A DNA stretch of 8,016 bases from Candidatus Phytoplasma sacchari (GCF_009268105.1 NZ_VWXM01000017.1:1-8016); one strand, 5' to 3'. Positions 1 to 6,121 are shown, counted from the stretch's first letter. Numbers and translations: made by a program. Notes: generated by a model not told the origin, from the letters alone.

Positions 1-16
1 GAATTCTTTTGAACAT
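1..16 (-). CDS. 5' end of a gene cut by the window edge, possibly UMP kinase
   Basis: An ATG at 16-14 opens a frame reading M-F-K-R-I before the window ends. A purine-rich ribosome binding site (AAGAAGG, 31-37) lies 14 bases upstream, similar to the spacing of tsf and rpsB here. UMP kinases (PyrH, which phosphorylates UMP to UDP) commonly begin M-x-K-R-(I/V)-(L/V)-L-K-L-S-G, and pyrH commonly follows rpsB-tsf in bacteria, so pyrH is the best guess. Only five residues are visible, so the name is inferred mainly from position. No terminator is visible between tsf and this start, so the two are probably co-transcribed. Confidence 0.4.
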
Positions 17-112
17 TTTTATTTTGCAAACCTTCTTTCTTCTTTTATCACTTTTTCCTTTATAAAATTAGTTATTTAAAATAATATAAAACAAGATAAA
101 GAAAATAAAAAA

Positions 113-952
113 TTATTTAATTTTTTCTCCTAATTGATAACGATAAAATTCAATAACATCTGTGTTTTTGTTTTTGAGATAATCCAAAATTTTTTGATTT
201 GAATCATTATACAAATATTGTTCAAATAAACAAATTTCATTTAAGTAAGATTCTAAACGATTATTAATCTCTTTTTCTAATAATTTTACAGGATTTTTGG
301 AATTTTCAGCTATTACTTCTTCCATAATTTCCTTTTTAATTTTATCTATAAAAACAGAATCTACTTTATCCTTACTAATAAATTTAGGATTAAAAAAAGC
401 TATATGAATAGGCATTTCTTTTTCAACTTCAAAACAAGAATTACTTAATTTAACCAAACAAGAAATTTTATTATAATGTTTATAAATACCAAAACTTTCT
501 TTATCTTGTTTATAAACTATCTTAATTCTTTTTAGAACAATTCTTTCACCTAGAATAAATATTTTTTCTGATATTATATCTTTAATTTTATTACCATTAA
601 AACTAGAATTTAAAAAAACATCAATACTCAATTCAATAAAATTTAAACTAAATAAAATTTCTTCTAACTGCTTACAAAAATCCAAAAAAAACTCACTTTT
701 AGAAACAAAATCAGTTTCTGTATTTAATTCGAATAAAATAGCTTTATTTCCTCGAAAAGAAACATTAACTAACCCTTCTGATAATTCAATTTCTTTATCA
801 AAATCAATATTTTGAGAAACCATTTTTTTTCTTATCAAAAAAATAGAATCATCTATATTTCCATTGGTTTTTTCTAAAGCTTTTTTACATTCAACAATAC
901 CTGCTCTAGTTTGATTTCTTACTTTTTGAATCATTTCAATAGTTATCTTCAT
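113..952 (-). CDS. tsf: Elongation factor Ts (EF-Ts)
   Basis: This is the cytoplasmic guanine-nucleotide exchange factor for EF-Tu: it releases GDP so EF-Tu can bind GTP and aminoacyl-tRNA again. Residues 1-45 form the N-terminal UBA-like domain (T-R-A-G-I-V-E-C-K-K-A-L at 15-26). The signature T-D-F-V at 80-83 carries the Asp-Phe pair that in E. coli EF-Ts disrupts the Mg2+/phosphate site of EF-Tu. Two core subdomains follow, with recognisable F-G-I-Y at 154-157, H-I-A at 183-185 and the C-terminal E-F-Y-R-Y pattern near 268-272. Length (279 aa) is normal and the ATG fits the family N terminus. The usual T-G-A-G turn reads T-R-A-G, and the region 85-150 is divergent. The gene lies behind the rpsB terminator; I see no convincing promoter of its own. 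A weak AGGTAGG ribosome binding site (966-972) sits 13 bases upstream. Confidence 0.95.
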   Translation of the reverse strand: MKITIEMIQKVRNQTRAGIVECKKALEKTNGNIDDSIFLIRKKMVSQNIDFDKEIELSEGLVNVSFRGNKAILFELNTETDFVSKSEFFLDFCKQLEEILFSLNFIELSIDVFLNSSFNGNKIKDIISEKIFILGERIVLKRIKIVYKQDKESFGIYKHYNKISCLVKLSNSCFEVEKEMPIHIAFFNPKFISKDKVDSVFIDKIKKEIMEEVIAENSKNPVKLLEKEINNRLESYLNEICLFEQYLYNDSNQKILDYLKNKNTDVIEFYRYQLGEKIK

Positions 953-1041
953 TAAATTTCAAAAACCTACCTTTTCATTTATTAAGAAATAATTTATATA
1001 TAAATTCAATAAAAAATAATATAAAAAATTTAAAAAGTTAT

Positions 1042-1076
1042 AAAAAAAGATGTTAATAAATTTTTTAACATCTTTT
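1042..1076 (-). terminator. Intrinsic terminator after rpsB
   Basis: A perfect 12-bp inverted repeat (arms 1045-1056 and 1065-1076, eight-base loop) is followed on the minus strand by an unbroken run of seven T (1048-1042, partly in the stem). It lies 47 bases past the rpsB stop codon. The T-run on the plus strand is shorter, so it reads best as a minus-strand terminator. It would end most rpsB transcripts and reduce read-through into tsf. A terminator between rpsB and tsf is also known in E. coli. Confidence 0.85.
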
Positions 1077-1123
1077 AATTATTAACTTAAAATTAATTTT
1101 TCATTATTATTATTTTTTTATTA

Positions 1124-1930
1124 TTAGTTATTTTTATTAATATTATGAATGTTATCATTATTATTCACATTATCTAAATTATTATTTATATTATTATCAT
1201 CTTTTTTAAGTAATACTTTTTGTTGAATTAATTTATTACCTTCTATAACAGCATTAGAAATAATAGAAGCAATAAGTTTAATACCTTTTATAGCATCATT
1301 ATTAGCTGGAATGATAAAATCTACCAAATCTGGGTCGCAATTACTATCTACAATACCAAAAATAGGAATCTTTAATTTACGTGATTCATTAATAGCAATA
1401 ATATCTTTTTGTACATCAACTACAAAAAGAGCACTAGGTAATTTATTCATATTTTTAATACCGCCTAAAAATTTTTCTAGTTTTTCTCTTTTTCTAGTAA
1501 GAGAAACAACTTCTTTTTTAGGTAAATTATTCCATAAACCTTCTTGCTCTTTTTTGTATAATTCCTTCAAAAAATTAATTCTTTTTAAAATTGTTTGAAA
1601 ATTAGTAAAAGTACCTCCTAACCATCTATGTACAATATAATATTGATCAGATCTTTTTGCTTCTTGTTTAATAATTTCTTGAATTTGTTTTTTAGTACCC
1701 AAAAACAAAATTTTACCTTCTTTAGAAGCTATTTCAACAATTTTTTTATAAACATTTTCAATAGCTAAGATAGTTTTTTTTAAATCTATAATATGAATTT
1801 TATTTCTAACAATAGGAACACCTTCATTAGAAGAAAAAAGAAAAGGTTTCATTTTATAATGACACTTCCTAGCTGCATGACCAAAATGGATACCTGATTC
1901 TAATAATTGTTTTATAGTTACAACAGCCAT
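1124..1930 (-). CDS. rpsB: 30S ribosomal protein S2
   Basis: S2 is a late-assembling protein of the small subunit near the head-body junction, where it contacts S1 and helps mRNA binding. The start M-A-V-V-T-I-K-Q-L-L is typical, followed by G-I-H-F-G-H (13-18), H-I-I-D-L-K-K-T (46-53), L-F-L-G-T-K (75-80), R-W-L-G-G (102-106), L-G-G-I-K-N-M (155-161), C-D-P-D (198-201) and I-P-A-N-N-D-A-I (207-214). Three oddities stand out. The near-universal W-N-P-K-M is C-H-Y-K-M (23-27). About seven extra residues (S-N-E-G-V-P-I, 34-40) lie before H-I-I-D-L compared with E. coli S2. The tail from 244 to 268 is low complexity, 14 of 25 residues being Asn. The gene has its own promoter, leader hairpin and terminator, so it appears to be a transcription unit of its own with some read-through to tsf. 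Confidence 0.97.
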   Translation of the reverse strand: MAVVTIKQLLESGIHFGHAARKCHYKMKPFLFSSNEGVPIVRNKIHIIDLKKTILAIENVYKKIVEIASKEGKILFLGTKKQIQEIIKQEAKRSDQYYIVHRWLGGTFTNFQTILKRINFLKELYKKEQEGLWNNLPKKEVVSLTRKREKLEKFLGGIKNMNKLPSALFVVDVQKDIIAINESRKLKIPIFGIVDSNCDPDLVDFIIPANNDAIKGIKLIASIISNAVIEGNKLIQQKVLLKKDDNNINNNLDNVNNNDNIHNINKNN

Positions 1931-1945
1931 ATATAATTAAATTAA

Positions 1946-1950
1946 CTCCT
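1946..1950 (-). promoter_or_regulatory. rpsB ribosome binding site with long spacing
   Basis: The minus strand reads AAAAAAAGGAG, ending 15 bases before the rpsB ATG. The start codon is secure because the encoded N terminus is the classic S2 sequence, so the long spacing is real rather than a mis-called start. Similar 10-15-base spacings recur in front of the other genes here. Confidence 0.7.
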
Positions 1951-1962
1951 TTTTTTAAACGT

Positions 1963-1994
1963 ATTTTAAGAAAAAAATCCTATGATCTTAAAAT
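1963..1994 (-). promoter_or_regulatory. Hairpin in the rpsB mRNA leader
   Basis: A perfect 9-bp inverted repeat (1963-1971 and 1986-1994) encloses a 14-base loop. It lies between the predicted transcription start and the ribosome binding site. No T-run follows the stem, so it does not look like a terminator. Many bacteria control rpsB by S2 binding to its own leader, so an autoregulatory role is plausible, but the stem is purely A/T apart from one G-C pair and I cannot match it to a known S2 leader class. Confidence 0.45.
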
Positions 1995-2006
1995 TTGAAC
2001 CTATTA

Positions 2007-2035
2007 ATTATAACATATTTTAATTTTTTTTATAA
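2007..2035 (-). promoter_or_regulatory. Promoter of rpsB with extended -10 element
   Basis: On the minus strand a perfect TATAAT (2012-2007) is preceded by T-G-T, giving the extended -10 form TGnTATAAT. A TTATAA box (2035-2030, four of six matches to TTGACA) lies exactly 17 bases upstream. The predicted start is near 2000, giving a leader of about 70 bases before rpsB. This is the best housekeeping-sigma promoter in the window. The -35 box lies inside an 11-bp inverted repeat (2026-2054). Confidence 0.75.
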
Positions 2036-2054
2036 TTAGTATCATTATAAAAAA
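2026..2054. repeat. AT-only inverted repeat over the rpsB -35 box
   Basis: Perfect 11-bp arms (2026-2036 and 2044-2054) enclose a seven-base spacer. The T-run lies outside the left arm and the A-run outside the right, so on neither strand is the stem followed by T; it is therefore not an intrinsic terminator. It covers the rpsB -35 box and could be an operator or simply a product of base composition. The 10 outer bases of each arm recur in the rbfA-priA spacer. Confidence 0.5.
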
Positions 2055-2078
2055 TAATCTTAAAAATAACTAAAAAAA

Positions 2079-2552
2079 TTAATAACCAGTACTGCCAAAA
2101 CCACTTTTTCTTTTTTTGTTATTATTTTCTGAATTAATAATCAAATCATCATCAGTTAAATAAAATTTTTGTAAAATACCTTGAGCGATTCTTTCGCCTT
2201 TAAAAATATTAACATCTTGATCAGAAAAATTATATAAAGGAATCAAAATATGACCTTCATTCACTTCATTGTTATAATAATCACTATCTATAATTCCAAC
2301 ATTATTAGCTAACATTATTTTTTTTTTATAAGATAATGAAGATCTGGCATAAATCATTAAAACCTTATCTTTACTAAAAAAAGACTTGATACCTGTAGGA
2401 ACTAAAAAAATTTCTTTAGATTTAATTATCGCATCTACAGCAGATTCAAAATCATATCCTGCGCTAAAAGTTGTTTGTCTAATAGGTAAATTAATATTTT
2501 TATTTTTAAATAAACTTATAACTTCGAAAAAAAATTTATTATTTAAAGACAT
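2079..2552 (-). CDS. dut: dUTP diphosphatase (trimeric dUTPase)
   Basis: The enzyme hydrolyses dUTP to dUMP and pyrophosphate, keeping uracil out of DNA and supplying dUMP for thymidylate synthesis. All five motifs of the homotrimeric family are present in order: A-G-Y-D-F (31-35), A-R-S-S-L (69-73), N-V-G-I-I-D-S-D-Y-Y-N-N (84-95) with the likely catalytic Asp89, K-G-E-R-I-A-Q-G (118-125), and the flexible C-terminal G-F-G-S-T-G (151-156). Length (157 aa) is normal. Motif 3 has D-Y-Y-N-N where the E. coli/eukaryotic type has D-Y-(R/Q)-G; this variant is familiar from Bacillota-type enzymes. A ten-base poly(A) tract encodes the lysines at 76-78. The ribosome binding site (AGAGG, 2563-2567) lies just after the preceding stop codon, ten bases before the ATG, which suggests coupling to the recombinase gene. 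Confidence 0.95.
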   Translation of the reverse strand: MSLNNKFFFEVISLFKNKNINLPIRQTTFSAGYDFESAVDAIIKSKEIFLVPTGIKSFFSKDKVLMIYARSSLSYKKKIMLANNVGIIDSDYYNNEVNEGHILIPLYNFSDQDVNIFKGERIAQGILQKFYLTDDDLIINSENNNKKRKSGFGSTGY

Positions 2553-2572
2553 TTTATAAATACCTCTTTTGT

Positions 2573-3478
2573 TTATTTTCTAGGATGTTTTTTTAAAAAA
2601 TTATATTTTAAAATATTATCAGATACATAAGTATAAATTTGAGTAGTTTTTAAACTAGAATGACCTAATAATTCTTGAACCACTCTTAAGTCAGCTCCGT
2701 TATTTAATAAAACAGTCGCAAAAGCATGTCTCAAAACATGAGGAGATATTTTTATTTTATTTTCTGTTTTATTGGAAATTTGTTTTAAAATGAACCTAAT
2801 GCCTCTTTCAGTTAAAGAATTTCCTCTACAATTAAGGAATAAAAAAAAATTTTCTTTTATATTAACAAAATTATTTTTTAAAATTGAATTTCTAATATTA
2901 TTAATATAATATTTCAACATTTTTAATAAATTTTTATGTAAAGGTAAATACCTGTTTTTTCTTCCCTTACCATAAATTAAAATTTGAGAATTGTTAAAAT
3001 ATATATCACTTATTTTCAATTTTGTCAATTCACTTACTCTCAAACCACAACTATACAAAATTTCTAATATTAAATAATTTCTATAATCAAGATCATTTTT
3101 TAAATCTATTGAATTAAATAAAAGTTGTATTTCTTCTTCAGTTATAATCTTTGGTAATTTATTATGAATTTTTTTAATTTTAATAATTTTAAATATGTTA
3201 TTTTTAACTTGATATCTTTCAGATAAAAAATTATAAAAAGTTCTTAAAGAAGATATTTTTCTTAAAATAGAAACATTTTGGATTTTTTTTATTTTCAAAT
3301 TAGAAATAAAAGTACGAGCTAAATCATATTTATTTAAATTTATAAAATTAAAAAAAATATTTTGTTCTAATAAAAAATCTCGAAATTCTTTTACATCACT
3401 GACATAACTTTTAATAGTAAAAGAAGAATAATTACGTTCAATTCTTAAAAATATTTCAAATTCATTTATTAAATTCAC
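2573..3478 (-). CDS. xerD: Tyrosine recombinase of the XerC/XerD family
   Basis: Xer recombinases cut and rejoin DNA at the dif site to resolve chromosome dimers before division. The N-terminal SAM-like core-binding domain spans about 1-90 and the catalytic domain about 107-301. The full catalytic set is visible: Arg147 (G-L-R-V-S-E), Lys171 (G-K-G-R-K-N-R), His247 and Arg250 (H-V-L-R-H), His273 (L-G-H-S-S) and the nucleophile Tyr282 (T-Q-I-Y-T). The C terminus K-K-H-P-R-K matches the H-P-R-A ending of cellular XerC/XerD rather than phage or transposon integrases, and the 301-aa length agrees. Whether it is XerC or XerD cannot be settled; a reduced genome may use one protein for both roles. 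The start is GTG; the same frame is closed three codons upstream. It lies 45 bases after priA and 20 before dut, so it is likely in their operon. Confidence 0.9.
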   Translation of the reverse strand: MNLINEFEIFLRIERNYSSFTIKSYVSDVKEFRDFLLEQNIFFNFINLNKYDLARTFISNLKIKKIQNVSILRKISSLRTFYNFLSERYQVKNNIFKIIKIKKIHNKLPKIITEEEIQLLFNSIDLKNDLDYRNYLILEILYSCGLRVSELTKLKISDIYFNNSQILIYGKGRKNRYLPLHKNLLKMLKYYINNIRNSILKNNFVNIKENFFLFLNCRGNSLTERGIRFILKQISNKTENKIKISPHVLRHAFATVLLNNGADLRVVQELLGHSSLKTTQIYTYVSDNILKYNFLKKHPRK

Positions 3479-3492
3479 AATTATTTATAATT

Positions 3493-3497
3493 TCCTT
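3493..3497 (-). promoter_or_regulatory. Ribosome binding site deciding the xer GTG start
   Basis: AAGGA lies 14 bases upstream of the GTG at 3478-3476. A TAA in the same frame (third codon upstream) limits the start to GTG or, at a push, the ATT or ATA just before it. GTG is the only conventional start codon there. Confidence 0.6.
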
Positions 3498-3523
3498 ATA
3501 ATTATTATATTAAATAGTGCTAT

Positions 3524-5707
3524 TTAGATAATACTAGCAAAAAGATCAAAAAAAATAAAAGTACCTGGTTGTTGAGAAATATATTCCTGAACTGAATTTA
3601 AATTTAAAGGCCATTTTTTATATTTTAATGTCAAAAAAACTCTATATGTCTCTCTTTTTTTAAAAACACGAGGGAAAAAAGGACCCAAAACTTTTATTTC
3701 GTAATCAATATTTTTTTCCAAAATAAATTTTATATTTTTAGCAATTTTTAATAACTTCGATATTTTTTTATTATATATCAATATTTTGCTTAAAAAAACA
3801 AAAGGAGGATTATTAGATAATTCCCTATCTTTTAAAGCTTTTTTTAAAAAATTTTGTACATCATAATTTATTGCATCTTGAATAGCATAATGTTTGATAT
3901 TATAACTTTGAACTATTACATTTTGTTTATCTTCACTGTAATGAGCTAATTGAGTTATCAATTGAAAAGTTTTTTCAGAAGAACGAAAAGAAGGTATATT
4001 TAATAAAACATCCGCCATTATAATACCAACCAAAGTAATTCTATCAAAATCAATCTTTTTATCTATCATTTCTGTTCCTAACAAAATATCAATTTTATCT
4101 TCTTTATGATTTTTAATAATTTTTTCATATTGTTGAATATTTTTGATAGAATCTGAATCTATTCTAGAAATTTTAATTTTTTTTCCAAATTTTTCACGAA
4201 GAAAATATTCTATGTACTCTATACCAAAACTTACATTTTTTAAAGTTAATTGTTTACAAAATAAACATTTAGAATTAAATTTCTCTGAATAATTACAAAA
4301 ACGACATTTAAGAATATTTTTTTTTAAAAAAAATGTTAAATTAGTATTACATTTCAAACATTTAAGTATATAACCACAAAAGCGACACAAAACAAAAGGA
4401 GAAAAACCTCTAGTATTAATAAACAATAAAATTTTTTCTTTATTTTTTATTTTTTTTCTTAATTTTTCCATTAAACATACAGAAATAGGTTCTAAATTTC
4501 CACATTTTAATTCTTCCTTCATATCAATTAATTTCATTTTAAAATTTTGTTTTTTTAAAGATAAATCTAAAAATATATACTTACATTGTTTTACTTGATA
4601 ATAACTTTCTAATGAAGGCGTATTACTAGTTAATATTAAAGGTATTTGATGATAATTAGATCTAATAAGAGCTAATTTTCTTGAATCATAATTTATCATT
4701 TCTTTTTCTATCAAAGATTCATCATGTTCATCATCTATTATGATAGATCCCAATTTTTCTAAAGGAGCGAAAATAGCACTTCTATTACCAACAACAACAG
4801 AAATTTTCTGTGATTTTATATTTTGATTTTGTATATAATTTGATTTTTTACTTAAAGATCCGTTTAAGATAGAAATTTTGATAAATGGATAAAAATCTTT
4901 AATTTTTTTAACTAAAAAATTAACAGTTATTATTTCAGGAACCAAAATCAAAACTTGTTTACCAATTTTCTCGTTTTTTTCTATAATTTTTAAATAAAAA
5001 TCAATTTTTTCAAATTTATCATAATAATATAACAAATACGTTTGAGATAAATCAAAATTAATTTTTGCAAAAACTTCTTTTTGTTTTGAATTTAAATTTA
5101 TTAAAAAATTACTTTTTTTATATAAAAATTTTTTATATAAAAAATCTGATTTATCAAATTTAATATTATTTTGTTCATTTAATTCAATATTTTGAGATTC
5201 TTCATAAAAATTTTTTATAATTATTTTAGATTCAACGATTTTATTATTAATTAATTCATTAAATAATTTTGTTTTAAATAAAATATCTTTTATGTTTAAA
5301 AGCCATTTTTTTTTTTCTAAATAATTTTTGATATTTTCAGGAATTAAATCTTTTTGCAAAGGAAAAATTTTATTTTTATAAGAAACTGAAAAACCACTCG
5401 GAATAATAGTTGTATAAGCAGATGTTTTAGAAACAAAAGGTGTTTGTAAAATTTTTTCTATTAACAAAAATAATTCTTGATTCAAAAAAGGTTTTTTATC
5501 TGGTATATCCAAAATATATTTATTTGCTAAAATGCTTTTATCTTTAACTTGAACAATATACCCTAATCGAGGTGTGTTTTTATTTCCGAAAGGAACAATA
5601 ACTCTAGATCCTTTTTGAGCAAGACATATTAAATTATTAGGGATTATATAGTCAAAAAAAAAATTTAAATTAGATTTTTTGATAAATAACAAAACTTCAA
5701 CAAACAT
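3524..5707 (-). CDS. priA: Primosomal protein PriA, probable ATPase-dead pseudohelicase
   Basis: PriA recognises stalled or broken replication forks and starts reloading of the replicative helicase. The architecture is complete at 727 aa: 3'-end-binding domain (about 1-105, with G-S-R-V-I-V-P-F-G at 33-41), winged-helix region, two helicase lobes split by a zinc module, and the C-terminal domain (V-L-G-P near 673-676). All eight zinc cysteines are present (441, 444, 450, 453, 468, 471, 481, 484). Several helicase motifs remain: G-N-R-S-A-I-F-A-P (307-315), D-D-E-H (325-328, second residue Asp instead of Glu), S-N-T-P-S-L-E-S (361-368), N-T-R-G-F-S-P (431-437) and G-T-E-M-I-D-K (544-550). The Walker A motif is missing: around 224-233, where G-x-T-G-S-G-K-T is expected, the sequence is L-L-Y-Y-Y-D-K-F. 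Motif VI (normally Q-V-A-G-R-A-G-R) is Q-L-A-H-Y-S-E-D (586-593). ATP-driven unwinding is therefore unlikely, while DNA binding and helicase loading may remain. Ribosome binding site AGGA, ten bases upstream. Confidence 0.92.
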   Translation of the reverse strand: MFVEVLLFIKKSNLNFFFDYIIPNNLICLAQKGSRVIVPFGNKNTPRLGYIVQVKDKSILANKYILDIPDKKPFLNQELFLLIEKILQTPFVSKTSAYTTIIPSGFSVSYKNKIFPLQKDLIPENIKNYLEKKKWLLNIKDILFKTKLFNELINNKIVESKIIIKNFYEESQNIELNEQNNIKFDKSDFLYKKFLYKKSNFLINLNSKQKEVFAKINFDLSQTYLLYYYDKFEKIDFYLKIIEKNEKIGKQVLILVPEIITVNFLVKKIKDFYPFIKISILNGSLSKKSNYIQNQNIKSQKISVVVGNRSAIFAPLEKLGSIIIDDEHDESLIEKEMINYDSRKLALIRSNYHQIPLILTSNTPSLESYYQVKQCKYIFLDLSLKKQNFKMKLIDMKEELKCGNLEPISVCLMEKLRKKIKNKEKILLFINTRGFSPFVLCRFCGYILKCLKCNTNLTFFLKKNILKCRFCNYSEKFNSKCLFCKQLTLKNVSFGIEYIEYFLREKFGKKIKISRIDSDSIKNIQQYEKIIKNHKEDKIDILLGTEMIDKKIDFDRITLVGIIMADVLLNIPSFRSSEKTFQLITQLAHYSEDKQNVIVQSYNIKHYAIQDAINYDVQNFLKKALKDRELSNNPPFVFLSKILIYNKKISKLLKIAKNIKFILEKNIDYEIKVLGPFFPRVFKKRETYRVFLTLKYKKWPLNLNSVQEYISQQPGTFIFFDLFASII

Positions 5708-5724
5708 ATTTTTTAAATCCTATT

Positions 5725-5770
5725 TTTTTATAATATTATATATTTTGTTAATAATATATAATTATAAAAA
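5725..5770. repeat. AT-only imperfect inverted repeat in the rbfA-priA spacer
   Basis: Outer arms of 10 bp (5725-5734 and 5761-5770) and inner arms of 8 bp (5737-5744 and 5753-5760) pair around an eight-base loop, with a two-base bulge at 5735-5736. The outer arms (TTTTTATAAT and ATTATAAAAA) match those of the inverted repeat upstream of rpsB. No T-run follows the stem on either strand, so it is not a standard terminator. It may contain a priA promoter, but I cannot pick a convincing -35/-10 pair, and chance in such AT-rich DNA is possible. Confidence 0.45.
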
Positions 5771-5773
5771 TAT

Positions 5774-6121
5774 TTATTTTTTAATATCTTTTAATATTCG
5801 ATCAATTTTAATACCATTATCATAGGATGTATCATATTTAAATATTAAATTAGGTATTTTTTTAATATCTTCTAACTTAGTAGCTAATTCTAATCTAATT
5901 TTTTTTTTATTTTTTTCAATTAATTCAGAAACTAATAACAATTTTTCTTTAATATCATCTAAAATAGTATAATAAACAGTACTAAATGAATAATCATTAC
6001 TTAATTCAACATCAGTAATACTTATGTGACCTATTCTATCATCTTGTATAACATCGTTAATAATACCAACAATTAATTCTTTAATTATATTACTTCTTCT
6101 TTTAACATAAATTTTATTCAT
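5774..6121 (-). CDS. rbfA: 30S ribosome-binding factor A
   Basis: RbfA is a small single-KH-domain protein that binds the maturing 30S subunit near the 5' helix and the 3' end of 16S rRNA and is needed for late assembly, notably in the cold. At 115 aa it has the usual length. Recognisable parts are the N-terminal helix with its Arg pair (R-R at 8-9), the I-T-D-V-E-L-S stretch that matches the family T-D-V-x-x-S, and the C-terminal I-P-x-L-x-F-x-Y-D plus I-D-R-I-L. Its ATG overlaps the infB stop codon as ATGA, and AAAGAG within infB lies 13 bases upstream, so it is almost certainly translated by coupling to infB. infB-rbfA adjacency is very widespread in bacteria and supports the call. Confidence 0.93.
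   Translation of the reverse strand: MNKIYVKRRSNIIKELIVGIINDVIQDDRIGHISITDVELSNDYSFSTVYYTILDDIKEKLLLVSELIEKNKKKIRLELATKLEDIKKIPNLIFKYDTSYDNGIKIDRILKDIKK

Noticed and set aside
1..6. The window begins exactly with an EcoRI site (GAATTC)
   Set aside because: It could be the end of a cloned fragment or chance; the bases fit the putative gene start, and nothing else supports a vector or cloning junction.
953..1041. Candidate tsf promoter using TTGAAT with a downstream AT-rich -10
   Set aside because: At 16-18-base spacing the -10 candidates match poorly, mainly at the important first two positions; AT-rich DNA gives many such partial matches.
1311..1598. Plus-strand open frame of 95 codons inside rpsB
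   Set aside because: It lies wholly within the well-supported rpsB gene on the other strand, has no recognisable domain, and its composition is what the complement of an A-rich gene gives.
2573..3478. The tyrosine recombinase considered as an integrase of a mobile element
   Set aside because: Length, motif spacing and the H-P-R ending match chromosomal XerC/XerD, and there are no attachment repeats, cargo genes or composition change around it.
3511..3526. Sixteen-base near-palindrome at the priA stop codon, considered as a terminator
   Set aside because: The stem is at most seven pairs with a two-base gap, and no T-run follows on either strand.
3524..5707. priA considered as a pseudogene
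   Set aside because: The reading frame is uninterrupted for 727 codons and the zinc cysteines, DNA-binding and C-terminal regions are conserved, which argues for a maintained protein with lost ATPase motifs.
5725..5770. Inverted repeat after rbfA considered as an intrinsic terminator
   Set aside because: On the minus strand the stem is followed by A, not T, and it has no G-C pairs, so termination is unlikely.
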